A stretch of DNA of 64,000 nucleotides from Lactococcus protaetiae (GTDB lineage: Bacteria > Bacillota > Bacilli > Lactobacillales > Streptococcaceae): positions 1,054,001 to 1,118,000 of the forward strand of contig NZ_CP041356.1 in assembly GCF_006965445.1 (NCBI RefSeq), read 5' to 3'. The notes below the pieces were generated by a model. The model saw nothing but the letters and a program-made list of their open reading frames with translations. It was not told the origin of the DNA and ran no database searches. This document shows positions 41,591-51,141 of this stretch, in pieces; within the stretch, counting starts at the first letter, position 1; every line of letters begins with the position of its first letter. The position numbers and the translations under genes were made by a program.

Positions 41591-41890
41591 TTTTAACTTA
41601 GCAAGTACGTGCCAATTCCACACCAATGAAGCAATCACTTCAATTTGTACTCATTCACCTCTAAAGCTACTAAAATCGGATTTAGTAGTTGAACTGTAAA
41701 GATATTGACTTTTGATCTTGCAGGCTTTGCTCCCTGAGTAAACGGACAGCGTGGTGAACCACTTCGCCTTGTTACTTTAGCAGCTTTAGAGCGAATGGAT
41801 ACCTGTGGTGTGAAACGAACGTAGACCATTCGCAGAATAGCGCACAAAGTGCGTGGCTTGAGATGCTTGGAAAAAGCGCTCATTTCCTCA
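41591..41890 (+). repeat. Mosaic intergenic element 10 (minimal type I form plus degenerate modules)
   Basis: Bases 41591-41643 are a minimal type I element: TTTTAACTTAGCAAGTACGT joined almost directly to CACCAATGAAGCAATCACTT. The next 250 bases are weaker copies of modules (CTACTAAAATCGGATTTAGTAG stem, GTAAACGGACAGCG, CCACTTCGCCTTG, GCGAATGGATACC). Confidence 0.75.
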
Positions 41891-41939
41891 TTCACATCTT
41901 TGATATAATGGTTTAAGCACAATAAGTAGTAGTAGAAAG

Positions 41940-41968
41940 TTGACAGGAAATGTAAAAAGTAGTATCAT
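41940..41968 (+). promoter_or_regulatory. Putative promoter of gap
   Basis: TTGACA (41940-41945) and TATCAT (41963-41968), spacer 17. It gives a leader of more than 200 bases to the gap start codon. Confidence 0.6.
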
Positions 41969-41972
41969 CTAT

Positions 41973-41997
41973 ATTAGAGATAAGAAATATCTCTAAT
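41973..41997 (+). promoter_or_regulatory. Hairpin at the 5' end of the gap leader
   Basis: ATTAGAGATA and TATCTCTAAT form a 10-bp perfect stem with loop AGAAA, beginning about five bases after the -10 box, so at or near the transcript's 5' end. Such stems stabilise mRNA; alternatively it is an operator. Confidence 0.55.
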
Positions 41998-42204
41998 AGC
42001 TATGATTAACTTCATTTAATTATAACAAAAAAAGTGAAAGAACTCATCTTATACTATTTATCAATAAATAATATGAGCATTACTTTAAGGTAAAATAATA
42101 ATTGAAATTGAAACAAGACTTTGAAGTGATAGGATATAGTTGATGATTTTATATGGCTATAAGTAAATTTGGTATCAAAAATTTAAAAAACGGAGGACTA
42201 CATC

Positions 42205-43218
42205 ATGGTAGTTAAAGTTGGTATTAATGGTTTTGGGCGTATCGGACGGCTTGCATTACGTCGTATTCAAAATGTTGAGGGTGTTGAAGTAACTCATATC
42301 AATGACCTTACTGATCCAGCAATGCTTGCTCATTTGCTCAAATATGACACCACTCAGGGAAGATTTGATGGGAAAGTTGAAGTTAAAGATGATGGATTTG
42401 AGGTAAATGGTAAATTTATCAAAGTTACGGCAGAACGCAATCCAGAAGACATTAAATGGGCAGATTCAGGTGTTGAAATCGTACTTGAGGCGACAGGATT
42501 CTTTGCTACAAAAGAAAAGGCTGAAAAACATTTACACCCAGGAGGAGCAAAAAAAGTAGTGATTACAGCTCCTGGAGGAAATGATGTGAAGACCATTGTC
42601 TTTAATACGAATCATACTATTCTTGACGGAAGTGAAACAGTAATTTCCGCCGGCTCTTGCACAACAAATAGTTTAGCACCAATGGCGGATGTCTTGAATA
42701 AGAATTTTGGAGTCAAAGGTGGTACAATGACGACTGTCCACAGTTACACAGGTGACCAAATGACGCTTGATGGCCCACACCGTGGTGGAGATTTCCGCCG
42801 CGCGCGTGCTGCTGCTGAAAACATTGTTCCTGCTTCAAGTGGTGCGGCAAAAGCAATTGGACTGGTATTACCAGAACTTGAAGGATTGATGAAAGGTCAC
42901 GCGCAACGTGTATCAACACCTACTGGCTCAATCACAGAGCTTGTTACAGTGCTAGAAAAACACGTCACTGTTGATGAAATCAATGCTGCGATGAAAGCTG
43001 CGGTTAATGAAAGCTTTGGATATAATGTAGATCCGATTGTTTCAAGTGACATCATTGGGATGACTTATGGTTCATTATTTGATGCAACGTTGACAGAAGT
43101 TACGGATCTTAAAGATGGTGGTCAGTTGGTAAAAACGGCGGCTTGGTATGACAATGAAATGAGCTTTACTGCTCAACTTATCCGCACTCTTGAGTATCTC
43201 GCAAAACTTGGAAAATAA
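42205..43218 (+). CDS. gap: Glyceraldehyde-3-phosphate dehydrogenase
   Basis: Glycolytic enzyme oxidising glyceraldehyde 3-phosphate with NAD+ and phosphate; 337 residues. The NAD-binding [16 protein letters not shown] start and the catalytic [12 protein letters not shown] (Cys152) are clear, as is WYDNEMSF near the C-terminus. ACGGAGGA precedes the ATG. Codon bias is moderate. Lactococci can have two gap genes; which one this is cannot be told. It is monocistronic, with a long leader and a terminator at 43299-43334. Confidence 0.96.
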   Translation: MVVKVGINGFGRIGRLALRRIQNVEGVEVTHINDLTDPAMLAHLLKYDTTQGRFDGKVEVKDDGFEVNGKFIKVTAERNPEDIKWADSGVEIVLEATGFFATKEKAEKHLHPGGAKKVVITAPGGNDVKTIVFNTNHTILDGSETVISAGSCTTNSLAPMADVLNKNFGVKGGTMTTVHSYTGDQMTLDGPHRGGDFRRARAAAENIVPASSGAAKAIGLVLPELEGLMKGHAQRVSTPTGSITELVTVLEKHVTVDEINAAMKAAVNESFGYNVDPIVSSDIIGMTYGSLFDATLTEVTDLKDGGQLVKTAAWYDNEMSFTAQLIRTLEYLAKLGK

Positions 43219-43298
43219 AAGTTAGAATTAGCTTTATTCCACGTTAAGAGGGATATAATTGAAGCGAGATTAATCTTTACTATAAAGGTCAATAAATA

Positions 43299-43334
43299 AA
43301 ACGCTCTGTCAGCATACTGACAGAACGTTTTTAA
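43299..43334 (+). terminator. Terminator of gap, containing an 18-bp CTGTCAG palindrome
   Basis: CTGTCAGCATACTGACAG (43306-43323) is the core; flanking AAACGCT/AACGTTT arms extend the stem and TTTTT follows. Here the dispersed palindrome itself functions as the terminator stem. Confidence 0.85.
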
Positions 43335-43378
43335 CGTATTGACGATTAAAATTTACTGACAAAACCTCTGTCAGTGAA

Positions 43379-43576
43379 TTTTAACTTAGCAAGTGCGTGC
43401 TATCTCCGTCCTTTGGGCTCCGGCTGTCCATCCTCGCTACAGCACGAACGTGCCTAGCTACGTACTTCGCACGCCGTTCTACGAATGGTCTATGCAACTT
43501 CCTCCGCGATGTGAGATTGTGCCCTAATATCAGTGGGAGAGAAAGAATCCCCCACCAATGAAGTAATCACTTCAAT
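43379..43576 (+). repeat. Mosaic intergenic element 11 (type I ends)
   Basis: TTTTAACTTAGCAAGTGCGT at the left and CCACCAATGAAGTAATCACT at the right, with ATCTCCGTCCTTTGGGCTCC, GTACTTCGCACGCC and CGTTCTACGAATGG modules. It ends just downstream of the def stop codon. Confidence 0.87.
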
Positions 43577-43614
43577 GATATTGGTGATAGGATATGCCAG
43601 CAAACGTTGAAAGA

Positions 43615-44286
43615 TTACTTGACAACAAGCATTCCATCTTTGATTTCCCAAGGGTCGTTCATGTTGATATGGTCGTAGAACATGATACCGTTAGTGTGAT
43701 CAATTTCATGTTGGACACATATTGCTGGAAAATCTTTAAGGCGAATCTTTTTCTTTTCTCCATCTTTATTGACGTATTCTACGGTAACACGTGCGTGACG
43801 GACGACATAGCCTGGCACCTCGTGGTCAACAGAAAGGCATCCCTCCCCACCTTCAACCGCAGCATCTTGAACAGAATGGCTAATAACCTTAGCATTATAC
43901 ATAATTTCGCGCATTTTATAGGCTTCTTTGGGTGCAATTTCATTGCCTTCTTCATCAAACTCGGATTCATTGGGAATTAAAACAGCAATTACCTTTTTGA
44001 GCAGTCCAAGCTGATTTGCAGCTAGTCCAACGCCACCACGAAGTCCTAATTTTTCACTCATCACGGGGTCTTGCGAATGGTGCAAGAACTGCAACATTTT
44101 TTCGCCTAAGATGATATCTTCATCTGATAATGGGAATGTGGCATCAGAGGCAACTTCACGCAAAGTAAAAAAACCTTCACGAACAATATCATCCATATCA
44201 ATCATATGACTTGCCGTAATCAAATTTTGTTGAATTTCATCAGGAGTCAGTTGACTTAATTTATTATTTATTTCTTCACCAGTCAT
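43615..44286 (-). CDS. def: Peptide deformylase
   Basis: Removes the N-formyl group from nascent proteins; 223 residues, type 2 (Gram-positive) form with the long insertion between motifs 1 and 2. The metal and catalytic motifs are intact: [10 protein letters not shown] (motif 1), EGCLSV (Cys ligand) and QHEIDH (His ligands and Glu). Three prolines that are usually conserved are replaced: GNPxLR reads GFFTLR, GLAAPQ reads GLAANQ, and YNPK reads YNAK. AAGGAC lies upstream of the ATG. It is flanked by mosaic elements on both sides. Confidence 0.93.
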   Translation of the reverse strand: MTGEEINNKLSQLTPDEIQQNLITASHMIDMDDIVREGFFTLREVASDATFPLSDEDIILGEKMLQFLHHSQDPVMSEKLGLRGGVGLAANQLGLLKKVIAVLIPNESEFDEEGNEIAPKEAYKMREIMYNAKVISHSVQDAAVEGGEGCLSVDHEVPGYVVRHARVTVEYVNKDGEKKKIRLKDFPAICVQHEIDHTNGIMFYDHINMNDPWEIKDGMLVVK

Positions 44287-44439
44287 TTTTTAGTCCTTGT
44301 CTAAACATTGGGTGTACTTTATCAGCATTTGGACCCAACAAGTATTTTTTAAATATAAGCTAATTATATCATATTTTTACTGACGAAAATGGTAAAATTG
44401 TACTATGGAATTCTGTCAGTATTTTTATGAAAATATTGA

Positions 44440-44716
44440 GCAGATATACTGCCTTGCGCTTTAGTGTCTAAGCAAAGGGACAAATGCTCTGAGCGCAAGA
44501 ATCGGATTGCGTGGAACGCAAAAGTTGCGATTGCGACTAGGCGCTTTGCCTTTTGCTCTTGCAAGCTTTGCTTGCTAAGCAAACGGACAGCGGAGCAACG
44601 AAGTTGCGGAGACCGTTCTCAGAACGGCGTGCAAAGCACGTAGCACCGTAGCGAGCATCGACAACGTAGCGCAACGAAGTGATTTCTAAATGGGACATTT
44701 GGAAATCAAAGAGTAT
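44440..44716 (+). repeat. Mosaic intergenic element 12
   Basis: Holds GCAAGCTTTGCTTGC (long dyad), GGACAGCGGAGCAACGAAGTTGC, CCGTTCTCAGAACGG, GCGTGCAAAGCACGTAGC and GCATCGACAACGTAGC. Its right end, ATTTCTAAATGGGACATTTGGAAAT then AGTATTAG, recurs at 58783-58820 and, reversed, at 46880-46912. Confidence 0.82.
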
Positions 44717-44727
44717 TAGGTGATAAA

Positions 44728-45165
44728 ATGAAAACTTACAGAAAAAGTGTCGCAGCAGTCATTGTCAATAGCGAGCATAAAATTTGGCTAGGCGAGCGTT
44801 CTTATGCGCCCGAAACCTATGGATTTGTGCAAGGAGGGATTGAAGCGACTGATGCAACAAATGAGGCAGCTTTGCGACGCGAATTTCGTGAGGAAATAGG
44901 TACAGATGATTTTACAATTCTGTCAGTACTGACAGAAACACTGTATTATGATTTCCCAAAAAACAAACGGCAAAATTACCTCGGTCAAGCGCAGCAGTTT
45001 TATCTCGTTCGACTGACAGACTTATCAAAAATTAATTTGGTTACTGACGAACCAGAGTGGCTATCTTACAGCTTTGTCAGTACTGACGAAATCAAAAATT
45101 ATGATTTAAACATGGAAAGAAGCAACTATCTCAAGGCTTTAGCTTACTTTGAAAAGGAAATCTGA
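44728..45165 (+). CDS. Nudix hydrolase, first of a tandem pair
   Basis: A 145-residue Nudix protein similar to RNA pyrophosphohydrolase RppH (SVAAVIVNSEHKIWLGER, FVQGGIEATDATNEAALRREFREEIG). The Nudix box is non-canonical: one residue is inserted between the first Gly and the RE-x-x-EE helix, and the first Glu is displaced. Helix residues REFREE that bind metal are kept. It is the first gene of a tight four-gene operon. Two CTGTCAG palindromes (44920-44935 and 45074-45089) lie in frame, encoding Ser-Val-Leu-Thr and Val-Ser-Thr-Asp. The substrate is unknown; it may be a diverged paralogue of the next gene. Confidence 0.87.
   Translation: MKTYRKSVAAVIVNSEHKIWLGERSYAPETYGFVQGGIEATDATNEAALRREFREEIGTDDFTILSVLTETLYYDFPKNKRQNYLGQAQQFYLVRLTDLSKINLVTDEPEWLSYSFVSTDEIKNYDLNMERSNYLKALAYFEKEI
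44920..44935. repeat. CTGTCAGTACTGACAG palindrome in the first Nudix gene
   Basis: A perfect in-frame copy; a second copy with core GTCAGTACTGAC follows at about 45074-45089 in the same gene. Confidence 0.9.
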
Positions 45166-45167
45166 AA

Positions 45168-45629
45168 ATGAAAGAATATCGTAAAAATGTTGCAGCAATC
45201 ATTATCAATCGCGAACACAAAATTTGGCTTGGAGAGCGTGCTGACAAGATGGCATGGGGTTTTCCGCAAGGTGGTATTGATAAAGGAGAGCTACCTGAGG
45301 CAGCGCTCTATCGTGAGATGATGGAGGAACTTGCAACTAACGAATTTGAACTCATTGCCCAATATCCTGGCACCTTGAAATATGACTTTCCAGCAGATAT
45401 GGAATTTCCGACATGGACTTATGCAGGACAAGAGCAATACTACTTTTTGATTAAGTTGCGTGATACAGCAAAGATAGACTTTAATAGTCACCCAGAAGAA
45501 ATAGAATTTTTAACCTATAAATTTTTGTCACTTGATGAAATTCGTCAAATAGATTTTGATTTTAAAGACAAAGTTTACAAGAAAGCGCTGGATTATTTTG
45601 AACCTTTTATCATTAAAGGAGAAAACTAA
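45168..45629 (+). CDS. Nudix hydrolase, RppH-like, second of a tandem pair
   Basis: A 153-residue Nudix protein resembling RppH/diadenosine-polyphosphate hydrolases. WGFPQGGIDKGELPEAALYREMMEELA forms the Nudix box (with Ala where the last Gly is usual), preceded by AAIIINREHKIWLGER and followed by YDFPADMEFPTWTYAGQEQYYFL. RppH enzymes remove pyrophosphate from mRNA 5' ends and start decay. It starts two bases after its paralogue's stop and overlaps the next gene by one base, so all are cotranslated. The function as an mRNA decapping-like enzyme is inferred. Confidence 0.9.
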   Translation: MKEYRKNVAAIIINREHKIWLGERADKMAWGFPQGGIDKGELPEAALYREMMEELATNEFELIAQYPGTLKYDFPADMEFPTWTYAGQEQYYFLIKLRDTAKIDFNSHPEEIEFLTYKFLSLDEIRQIDFDFKDKVYKKALDYFEPFIIKGEN

Positions 45630-46240
45630 TGTGGGCGAGAAATTGTAAAAATTGTGGAGCCTCGTCTTTTAATCACGAGAAGGGGAAGATGATTTGTACT
45701 TATTGTGGAACAGAATATAAAGAAGATGTCAAGCCACGCAGTCGCAAAAATATTTGGCTGAGTATCCTTGCACTTACTTTTGTTGCGATTCTTATTTTGA
45801 GCTATCTCATAGCACGCCCAAACTTTGCTAAAGTGACAAAACAGACGATTTCCTCCTCTATGCGAACAAAAATTAACTATGGTGTGGTCAACGGCTCTGT
45901 GAATAGTCCACAATTTGCGCATGAACACATTAATAGTCTCAAAGGCTGGACGCTCGTAAAATATCAAAATATTCATCTTGCTGAACAACATATTAACCAA
46001 GCGAGCGCTTATCCAACTTATACAAATGGTGATTTATATACAAATGTAGAAAAAATAATAGGGAGTAAACCCACCAAGTTAGAAGAATCAAGAACCCAAG
46101 GGACAGATATCCAAGTTACGGCGACTTGGGATAGCGGAGCAACTCTCAAGGATGGCACAGTAAGTATTATGCTGATTTATGATAAAGCAACCGGGCAAAT
46201 CACAACAAAAATTTTAACAGGACAAGTCTATGGGAACTAA
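45629..46240 (+). CDS. Zinc-ribbon membrane protein, first of a tandem pair
   Basis: A 203-residue protein with an N-terminal zinc ribbon (Cys6-x2-Cys9 and Cys23-x2-Cys26), a basic patch, one membrane span at about residues 41-61, and a C-terminal domain outside the membrane with TYTNGDLYTNVEKIIGSKPT and ATWDSGATLKDGTVSIMLIYD. The C-terminal pattern recalls SmpA/BLIP-like small domains, which is an inference. It overlaps the Nudix gene by one base and the next gene by 11. I do not recognise a named function; the ribbon would sit in the cytoplasm and the tail outside. Confidence 0.8.
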   Translation: MWARNCKNCGASSFNHEKGKMICTYCGTEYKEDVKPRSRKNIWLSILALTFVAILILSYLIARPNFAKVTKQTISSSMRTKINYGVVNGSVNSPQFAHEHINSLKGWTLVKYQNIHLAEQHINQASAYPTYTNGDLYTNVEKIIGSKPTKLEESRTQGTDIQVTATWDSGATLKDGTVSIMLIYDKATGQITTKILTGQVYGN

Positions 46241-46877
46241 ACCAAGCTGTAGAAACTGTGGAGCAAATCAATGGCTCACTCAAAATGGCAGAACTTATTG
46301 CGCCTATTGCCATACTGAATACGAAAGCAAACCTTTACGAGCAAGAAGCCGAAAGCTTATCTGGTTGTCCCTTGCGATACTTTCGCTTTGTTTTATTATT
46401 GTACTTGCCATCATTGTAAAACCCAGCCTATCCGCTCGCGCAACAAAATTAACCAATATACAAAATTCATCAAGCGTTTCCGACAAAGTATACGAGCAAA
46501 ATTTAAGTAGCAATATAGCCGAATCCGCCGAAAAGAAGGAAATTGCTCGGAAAAATATTGAGAGAGTTGTAGGCTGGACGATGAATAAATACAACGCAGT
46601 CAAACTCGCTGGTTTTGTTAGTCACAAAAATGATAAAAATGGAGATTATGTTGGTGGAACGGTCTATTCCAATCTTGTAAAAGAAATCGGGCAACCAACT
46701 AGCCTGATTGAGTATACCCAGTATTATCCGACAGGGACCGCGATTGAAGGTAAAGCAACATGGAACAGCACGGATGAGTCTGTCAGTATCATCATTTATT
46801 ACGACAAAAGTTATGACCAAGTTATTAATAAACAACTCTATGTCAATAACCAACTTGTTGATGGATACAATTATTAA
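46230..46877 (+). CDS. Zinc-ribbon membrane protein, second of a tandem pair
   Basis: A 215-residue paralogue of the preceding protein: zinc ribbon (Cys7-x2-Cys10, Cys24-x2-Cys27), membrane span at about residues 43-64 and an extracytoplasmic domain with VGWTMNKYNAVKLAG, GGTVYSNLVKEIGQPTSLIEY and GKATWNSTDESVSIIIYYD. The two share layout and motifs but diverge clearly, so the duplication is old. It is the last gene of the four-gene operon, followed by a mosaic element and no strong terminator. Function unknown. Confidence 0.8.
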   Translation: MGTKPSCRNCGANQWLTQNGRTYCAYCHTEYESKPLRARSRKLIWLSLAILSLCFIIVLAIIVKPSLSARATKLTNIQNSSSVSDKVYEQNLSSNIAESAEKKEIARKNIERVVGWTMNKYNAVKLAGFVSHKNDKNGDYVGGTVYSNLVKEIGQPTSLIEYTQYYPTGTAIEGKATWNSTDESVSIIIYYDKSYDQVINKQLYVNNQLVDGYNY

Positions 46878-46879
46878 TA

Positions 46880-47435
46880 CTGTTTAATTTCTAAAAAGAA
46901 CGTTTAGAAATTACTCCGCTCCATTGTCGATGCACCACGGGTATCCGTAGAACATTTGTCCTCTATTCGTAAGTCAGCAGAGCTGACAACGATAGAGGCA
47001 TTCGCTCTATCTCTGCTTTTCTACGCTGTCGATTTCACTATCTCCACTGTCCATGCTCGCTATGGTGCTACGTGCTTTGCACGCCGTTCTGCGAACGGTC
47101 TCTCCGCTGTCCGTTTGCTTAGCAAGCAAAGCTTGCAAGAGCAAAAGGCAAAGCACCTAGTCGCAGTGGCAACCGACTAAAGTCGGAAGTTCAAATCGCA
47201 ATCTGTAAAGCAGCAAGGCGAAATAGTTCGCTATGAAACAACTAGCATATTCGTTGCTGCTTTAGCGCCAATGGCTATCCTATAAAGTCGCTAGTTGCAA
47301 TCGCAACTTTTGCATCTTACGTAAACCATTTCTTGCGCTTGACGCAATGCGTCAAGGGAGCAGATAAGAAAAGCAATGCCATCGCAAGGCAGTACATTTG
47401 CATTTTAACTACTAAGTCCGCTAATTTAGATTTAG
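46880..47435 (-). repeat. Mosaic intergenic element 13 (long)
   Basis: About 550 bp of modules between the zinc-ribbon operon and uvrB. It includes GTCAGCAGAGCTGAC, ATGCTCGCTATGGTGCTACG, CGTGCTTTGCACGCC, GTTCTGCGAAC, GCAAGCAAAGCTTGC, GAGCAAAAGGCAAAGC, the perfect hairpin CCGAC-TAAA-GTCGG and an imperfect GCTGC-TTTA-GCGCC. Its left end is the reversed AATTTCTAAA end seen at 44.68 and 58.78 kb. No gene. Confidence 0.85.
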
Positions 47436-47469
47436 AGATGAACCAGTATAAAAACAAAAGGAAAAAAAT

Positions 47470-49548
47470 ATGCCAATAGAACGTATTACAACCAATAAAT
47501 TTGACCTTGTTAGTAAATACAGTCCAGCAGGTGACCAAGGTGAGGCAATAGAAGAACTTGTAGAAAATATTGAAAATGGTGAAAAAGCACAAATTCTACG
47601 CGGTGCAACAGGAACGGGAAAAACTTACACCATGAGTCAAGTCATTGCTCGCACTGGCAAACCAACACTTGTCATGGCACACAACAAGACTTTAGCAGGT
47701 CAACTTTACAGTGAGTTCAAAGAATTTTTCCCGAATAATGCAGTTGAATATTTCGTAAGCTACTACGATTATTATCAACCAGAAGCTTATGTTCCAAGCT
47801 CTGATACTTATATCGAAAAAGATAGTTCAGTGAATGATGAAATCGACAAACTTCGTCATAGCGCAACAAGTTCACTTCTTGAGCGTAATGATGTGATTGT
47901 TGTCGCATCAGTCAGTTGTATCTATGGATTAGGCTCACCCAAAGAATATCAAGATAGTGTTGTAAGCTTGCGCCCAGGTCAAGAAATCTCACGAGATTAT
48001 TTGCTCAATGAACTTGTTGGTATCCAATTTGAACGTAATGATATTGACTTTCAACGTGGACGCTTTCGAGTTCGAGGAGATGTTGTTGAAATCTTTCCAG
48101 CTTCCAGAGATGAACACGCTTTTCGTGTTGAGTTTTTTGGTGATGAAATTGACCGAATCCGTGAAATAGAGGCTCTTACAGGACAAGTCTTAGGTGAAGT
48201 TGACCATCTTGCGATTTTCCCAGCGACTCACTTTATGACAAATGACGAGCGCATGGAAGAATCTATCGAGAAAATAGAGCTAGAACTCCAAAAACAACTC
48301 AAAGTTTTTCGAGAAGAAGGAAAACTCTTGGAAGCTCAGCGTCTAGAGCAACGCACTAATTATGACATCGAAATGCTTCGAGAAATGGGCTATTGTAACG
48401 GTGTCGAAAACTACTCACGACATATGGATGGACGTGAAGAAGGAGAGCCTCCTTATACTCTGCTTGACTTTTTCCCAGATGATTTTTTGATTATGATTGA
48501 TGAGTCACATATGACGATGGGACAAGTGAAAGGGATGTATAATGGTGACCGTGCCCGAAAAGATATGTTGGTCAACTATGGTTTCCGTCTTCCATCAGCA
48601 CTTGATAATCGCCCATTGAAACGTGAAGAATTTGAAAGTCATGTGCATCAGATTGTCTATGTTTCAGCAACTCCAGGGGATTATGAGATGGAGCAAACTG
48701 ACACAATTGTTGAACAAATCATCAGACCAACAGGACTTCTTGACCCAGTTGTTGAGGTTCGGCCGATGATGGGACAAATTGACGATTTGGTTGGAGAAAT
48801 TAACAAGCGAGCTGAAAAAAATGAGCGTGTTTTTGTTACAACACTTACCAAAAAAATGTCAGAAGATTTAACTGCTTATTTTAAAGAAATGGGAATTAAG
48901 GTCAAGTATATGCACAGTGATATTAAGACTTTAGAGCGAACAGAAATTATACGTGATCTCAGGCTTGGTGTCTTTGATGTACTTGTCGGTATTAACCTGT
49001 TGCGTGAAGGAATTGATGTTCCCGAAGTGAGCTTAGTTGCTATCCTTGATGCAGATAAAGAAGGATTTTTACGTAACGAACGTGGCTTGATTCAAACAAT
49101 TGGTCGTGCTGCTCGTAATAGTGAAGGTCATGTCATCCTCTACTCAGATATGGCAAAACCACTGGATGAAAATGAGCCAGCAGACAAAGAAATTCTTGAT
49201 ACAGGATATTTCACAGAATATCAAGGTGAAAAATATAAGATTACACGCAGTATGCGCCATGCGATAGATGAAACTTCACGACGACGTGAAATCCAGATGG
49301 CTTACAATGAAAAACATGGTATTGTACCAAAAACGATTGTCAAAGAAATCCGTGATTTGATTGCAATTACAAAGAAATCTGAATCAGGAGAAATAGAAGA
49401 AGTTGATGCAAGTGCAATGACGAAGAAAGAACGTAAAGCTTTAGTTTCAAAACTTGAAAAGGAAATGCAAGAAGCAGCATCAGCACTCGATTTCGAAGGA
49501 GCAGCTCAATTGAGAGATATGGTATTGGAACTTCGTGCAATGGATTAG
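47470..49548 (+). CDS. uvrB: UvrABC system protein B
   Basis: The damage-verifying helicase-like subunit of nucleotide excision repair; 692 residues. The Walker A motif is [10 protein letters not shown], the beta-hairpin [21 protein letters not shown] inserts into DNA, the helicase motifs [17 protein letters not shown], and QTIGRAARN are present, and a C-terminal UVR domain ([24 protein letters not shown]) contacts UvrC. AAAGGAAAAAAAT precedes the ATG. It is monocistronic, with mosaic elements on both sides. Confidence 0.97.
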   Translation: MPIERITTNKFDLVSKYSPAGDQGEAIEELVENIENGEKAQILRGATGTGKTYTMSQVIARTGKPTLVMAHNKTLAGQLYSEFKEFFPNNAVEYFVSYYDYYQPEAYVPSSDTYIEKDSSVNDEIDKLRHSATSSLLERNDVIVVASVSCIYGLGSPKEYQDSVVSLRPGQEISRDYLLNELVGIQFERNDIDFQRGRFRVRGDVVEIFPASRDEHAFRVEFFGDEIDRIREIEALTGQVLGEVDHLAIFPATHFMTNDERMEESIEKIELELQKQLKVFREEGKLLEAQRLEQRTNYDIEMLREMGYCNGVENYSRHMDGREEGEPPYTLLDFFPDDFLIMIDESHMTMGQVKGMYNGDRARKDMLVNYGFRLPSALDNRPLKREEFESHVHQIVYVSATPGDYEMEQTDTIVEQIIRPTGLLDPVVEVRPMMGQIDDLVGEINKRAEKNERVFVTTLTKKMSEDLTAYFKEMGIKVKYMHSDIKTLERTEIIRDLRLGVFDVLVGINLLREGIDVPEVSLVAILDADKEGFLRNERGLIQTIGRAARNSEGHVILYSDMAKPLDENEPADKEILDTGYFTEYQGEKYKITRSMRHAIDETSRRREIQMAYNEKHGIVPKTIVKEIRDLIAITKKSESGEIEEVDASAMTKKERKALVSKLEKEMQEAASALDFEGAAQLRDMVLELRAMD

Positions 49549-49573
49549 CCCCAGAGTATTTGACAATGAATAT

Positions 49574-50160
49574 AAATGAAGTCAAGACTTATTCAGTGGG
49601 AGTTTCGTAAAACATTTGTCCATTTTCTCTAGTCGCTGTCTTCGCTGCGCTACGCTGTCCGTTTGATTGCCATTTGGCGTTGGCTCTATTCTTGTCACTT
49701 TAGTGACTTAGAGATAGAGGACAAATGTTCATCGGCACTTTAGTGCCTTACAGCCAATGCCTTTTGCTCTTGGGGCTTTAGCCCTAAGCAAACGGACAAA
49801 TGTCCTAGGGTCATGCGAAGCTAGCTGCTAAAGCAGCAAGAGCAAAAGGCAAAGCGACTGATAAAAGGGCAACTCACCACTGAATTTAGGGTACAACCTC
49901 TAGGTGTAACAACTAAGCGACCTGTACGCAGCTAAAGCTGCAACAGTCTGCTTAACATCTTCGATATGAGGTCACACCGTAGCGAAGCTTCGTTATCCAT
50001 TCTAAAGTCGCAAGGCAAAGTGGTCTTGTCCCAGAAGCCTAAGTGCTATCTCCGCTTCGCTGCGCTGTCCACTCTCGCTAAGTGGCTAAAGCCACAAGTC
50101 GAGTCGCAAAGCACTAATGCCCTAGGGCAGTCGGACGAAATTCAAAGCAATACTTGTTTT
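49574..50160 (+). repeat. Mosaic intergenic element 14 (longest, richest in hairpins)
   Basis: Starts with the type II end ATGAAGTCAAGACTTATTCAG. The next 580 bp hold six perfect or near-perfect hairpins with TAAA/TTTA loops and unlike stems: GTCAC-TTTA-GTGAC, GGCAC-TTTA-GTGCC, GGGC-TTTA-GCCC, GCTGC-TAAA-GCAGC, GCAGC-TAAA-GCTGC and GTGGC-TAAA-GCCAC. Repeated GAGCAAAAGGCAAAGCG, CAAACGGACAAATG, GAGGTCACACCG and GCCCTAGGGCAGTCGGACG modules separate them. No gene. Confidence 0.88.
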
Positions 50161-50163
50161 GAT

Positions 50164-50190
50164 AAAAATTCACTTTATAGTGAATTTTTT
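50164..50190 (+). terminator. Intrinsic terminator
   Basis: AAAAATTCACT and AGTGAATTTTT form an 11-bp stem with loop TTAT, just upstream of the next promoter. Confidence 0.75.
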
Positions 50191-50212
50191 TATATTTTTT
50201 CAATAAAAATAC

Positions 50213-50240
50213 TTGACACAGTAAATTATAAGTGTATAAT
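50213..50240 (+). promoter_or_regulatory. Promoter of the amino-acid-binding protein gene
   Basis: Consensus TTGACA (50213-50218) and TATAAT (50235-50240), spacer 16. Confidence 0.75.
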
Positions 50241-50275
50241 TATACCTATTATATTTATAAAATAGGAGATTAAAC

Positions 50276-51094
50276 ATGAACATTAAGAAAATTGCATTGG
50301 GAATAATTGGATTGGCAGCGGTAGCGACTTTGGCGGCTTGTGGAAACGCAAATGCATCTTCAAGTAATCAATTGGATAAAGTTAAGAAAGCCGGTGTACT
50401 AAAAGTTGCACTATCACCAGACTATCCACCCTTTGAATTTCAAATGATTAAAAATGGAAAAAATGCAATTGTTGGTTCAGATGTTGATTTAGCCAACGCG
50501 ATCGGTAAGAAGCTGGGAGTTAAGGTGCAAATTGAAAGTATGGACTTTAATAATGTATTGGCGAGCTTAACGACTGGAAAAGCAGATATCGCTATTTCTG
50601 GCATTTCAAAAACACCTTCTCGTGAAAAAAGTGTTAATTTTTCAAATGTATATTATTCATCAGATAACTATCTGGTCGTTAAAAAATCTGATTTGAATAA
50701 ATATACTTCTATTTCAGATTTTAAAGGTAAAAAAATCGCAGCACAAAAAGGTTCTATTCAAGAAGGAATAGTGACAAATCAACTTAAAGGCGCTGCTGAA
50801 ATTGCATTACCACAGATTGGTGATGAAATTAATGAAATCAAAGGCGGACAAGTACAAGGTGCCGTAATTGAAGAATTGATTGCAAAGAGTTATGTAGCTG
50901 CTAATCCTGACTTAGCTATCTCAAAAGTGACACTTAAAATGCCCGAAGATAGCTATGGTTCAGCTGTTGCTCTGCCTAAAGGTTCATCAGAACTAACAAA
51001 AGTGGTCAACAGTGTCATTAAAGAACAACTTAAAAACGGACAAATTGATAAAGATATTCAGAAAAATTATGCCTTGTCAGAAGCCAATAAATAG
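50276..51094 (+). CDS. Amino-acid ABC transporter substrate-binding lipoprotein
   Basis: A 272-residue family 3 solute-binding protein for polar amino acids. It has a signal peptide with lipobox LAAC (Cys near residue 22), then GVLKVALSPDYPPFEF, GSDVDLANAIGKKLGV and DIAISGISKTPSREKSVNFS, typical of glutamine/arginine/cystine-type binding proteins. AATAGGAGAT lies before the ATG. The next gene is an M20 amidohydrolase and no permease is adjacent, so the transporter partner lies elsewhere. The ligand cannot be told from sequence. Confidence 0.9.
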   Translation: MNIKKIALGIIGLAAVATLAACGNANASSSNQLDKVKKAGVLKVALSPDYPPFEFQMIKNGKNAIVGSDVDLANAIGKKLGVKVQIESMDFNNVLASLTTGKADIAISGISKTPSREKSVNFSNVYYSSDNYLVVKKSDLNKYTSISDFKGKKIAAQKGSIQEGIVTNQLKGAAEIALPQIGDEINEIKGGQVQGAVIEELIAKSYVAANPDLAISKVTLKMPEDSYGSAVALPKGSSELTKVVNSVIKEQLKNGQIDKDIQKNYALSEANK

Positions 51095-51141
51095 ATTGGG
51101 GTTTCTATTAAAACGACAAATGAACAGGCATAAGGAGAGTT

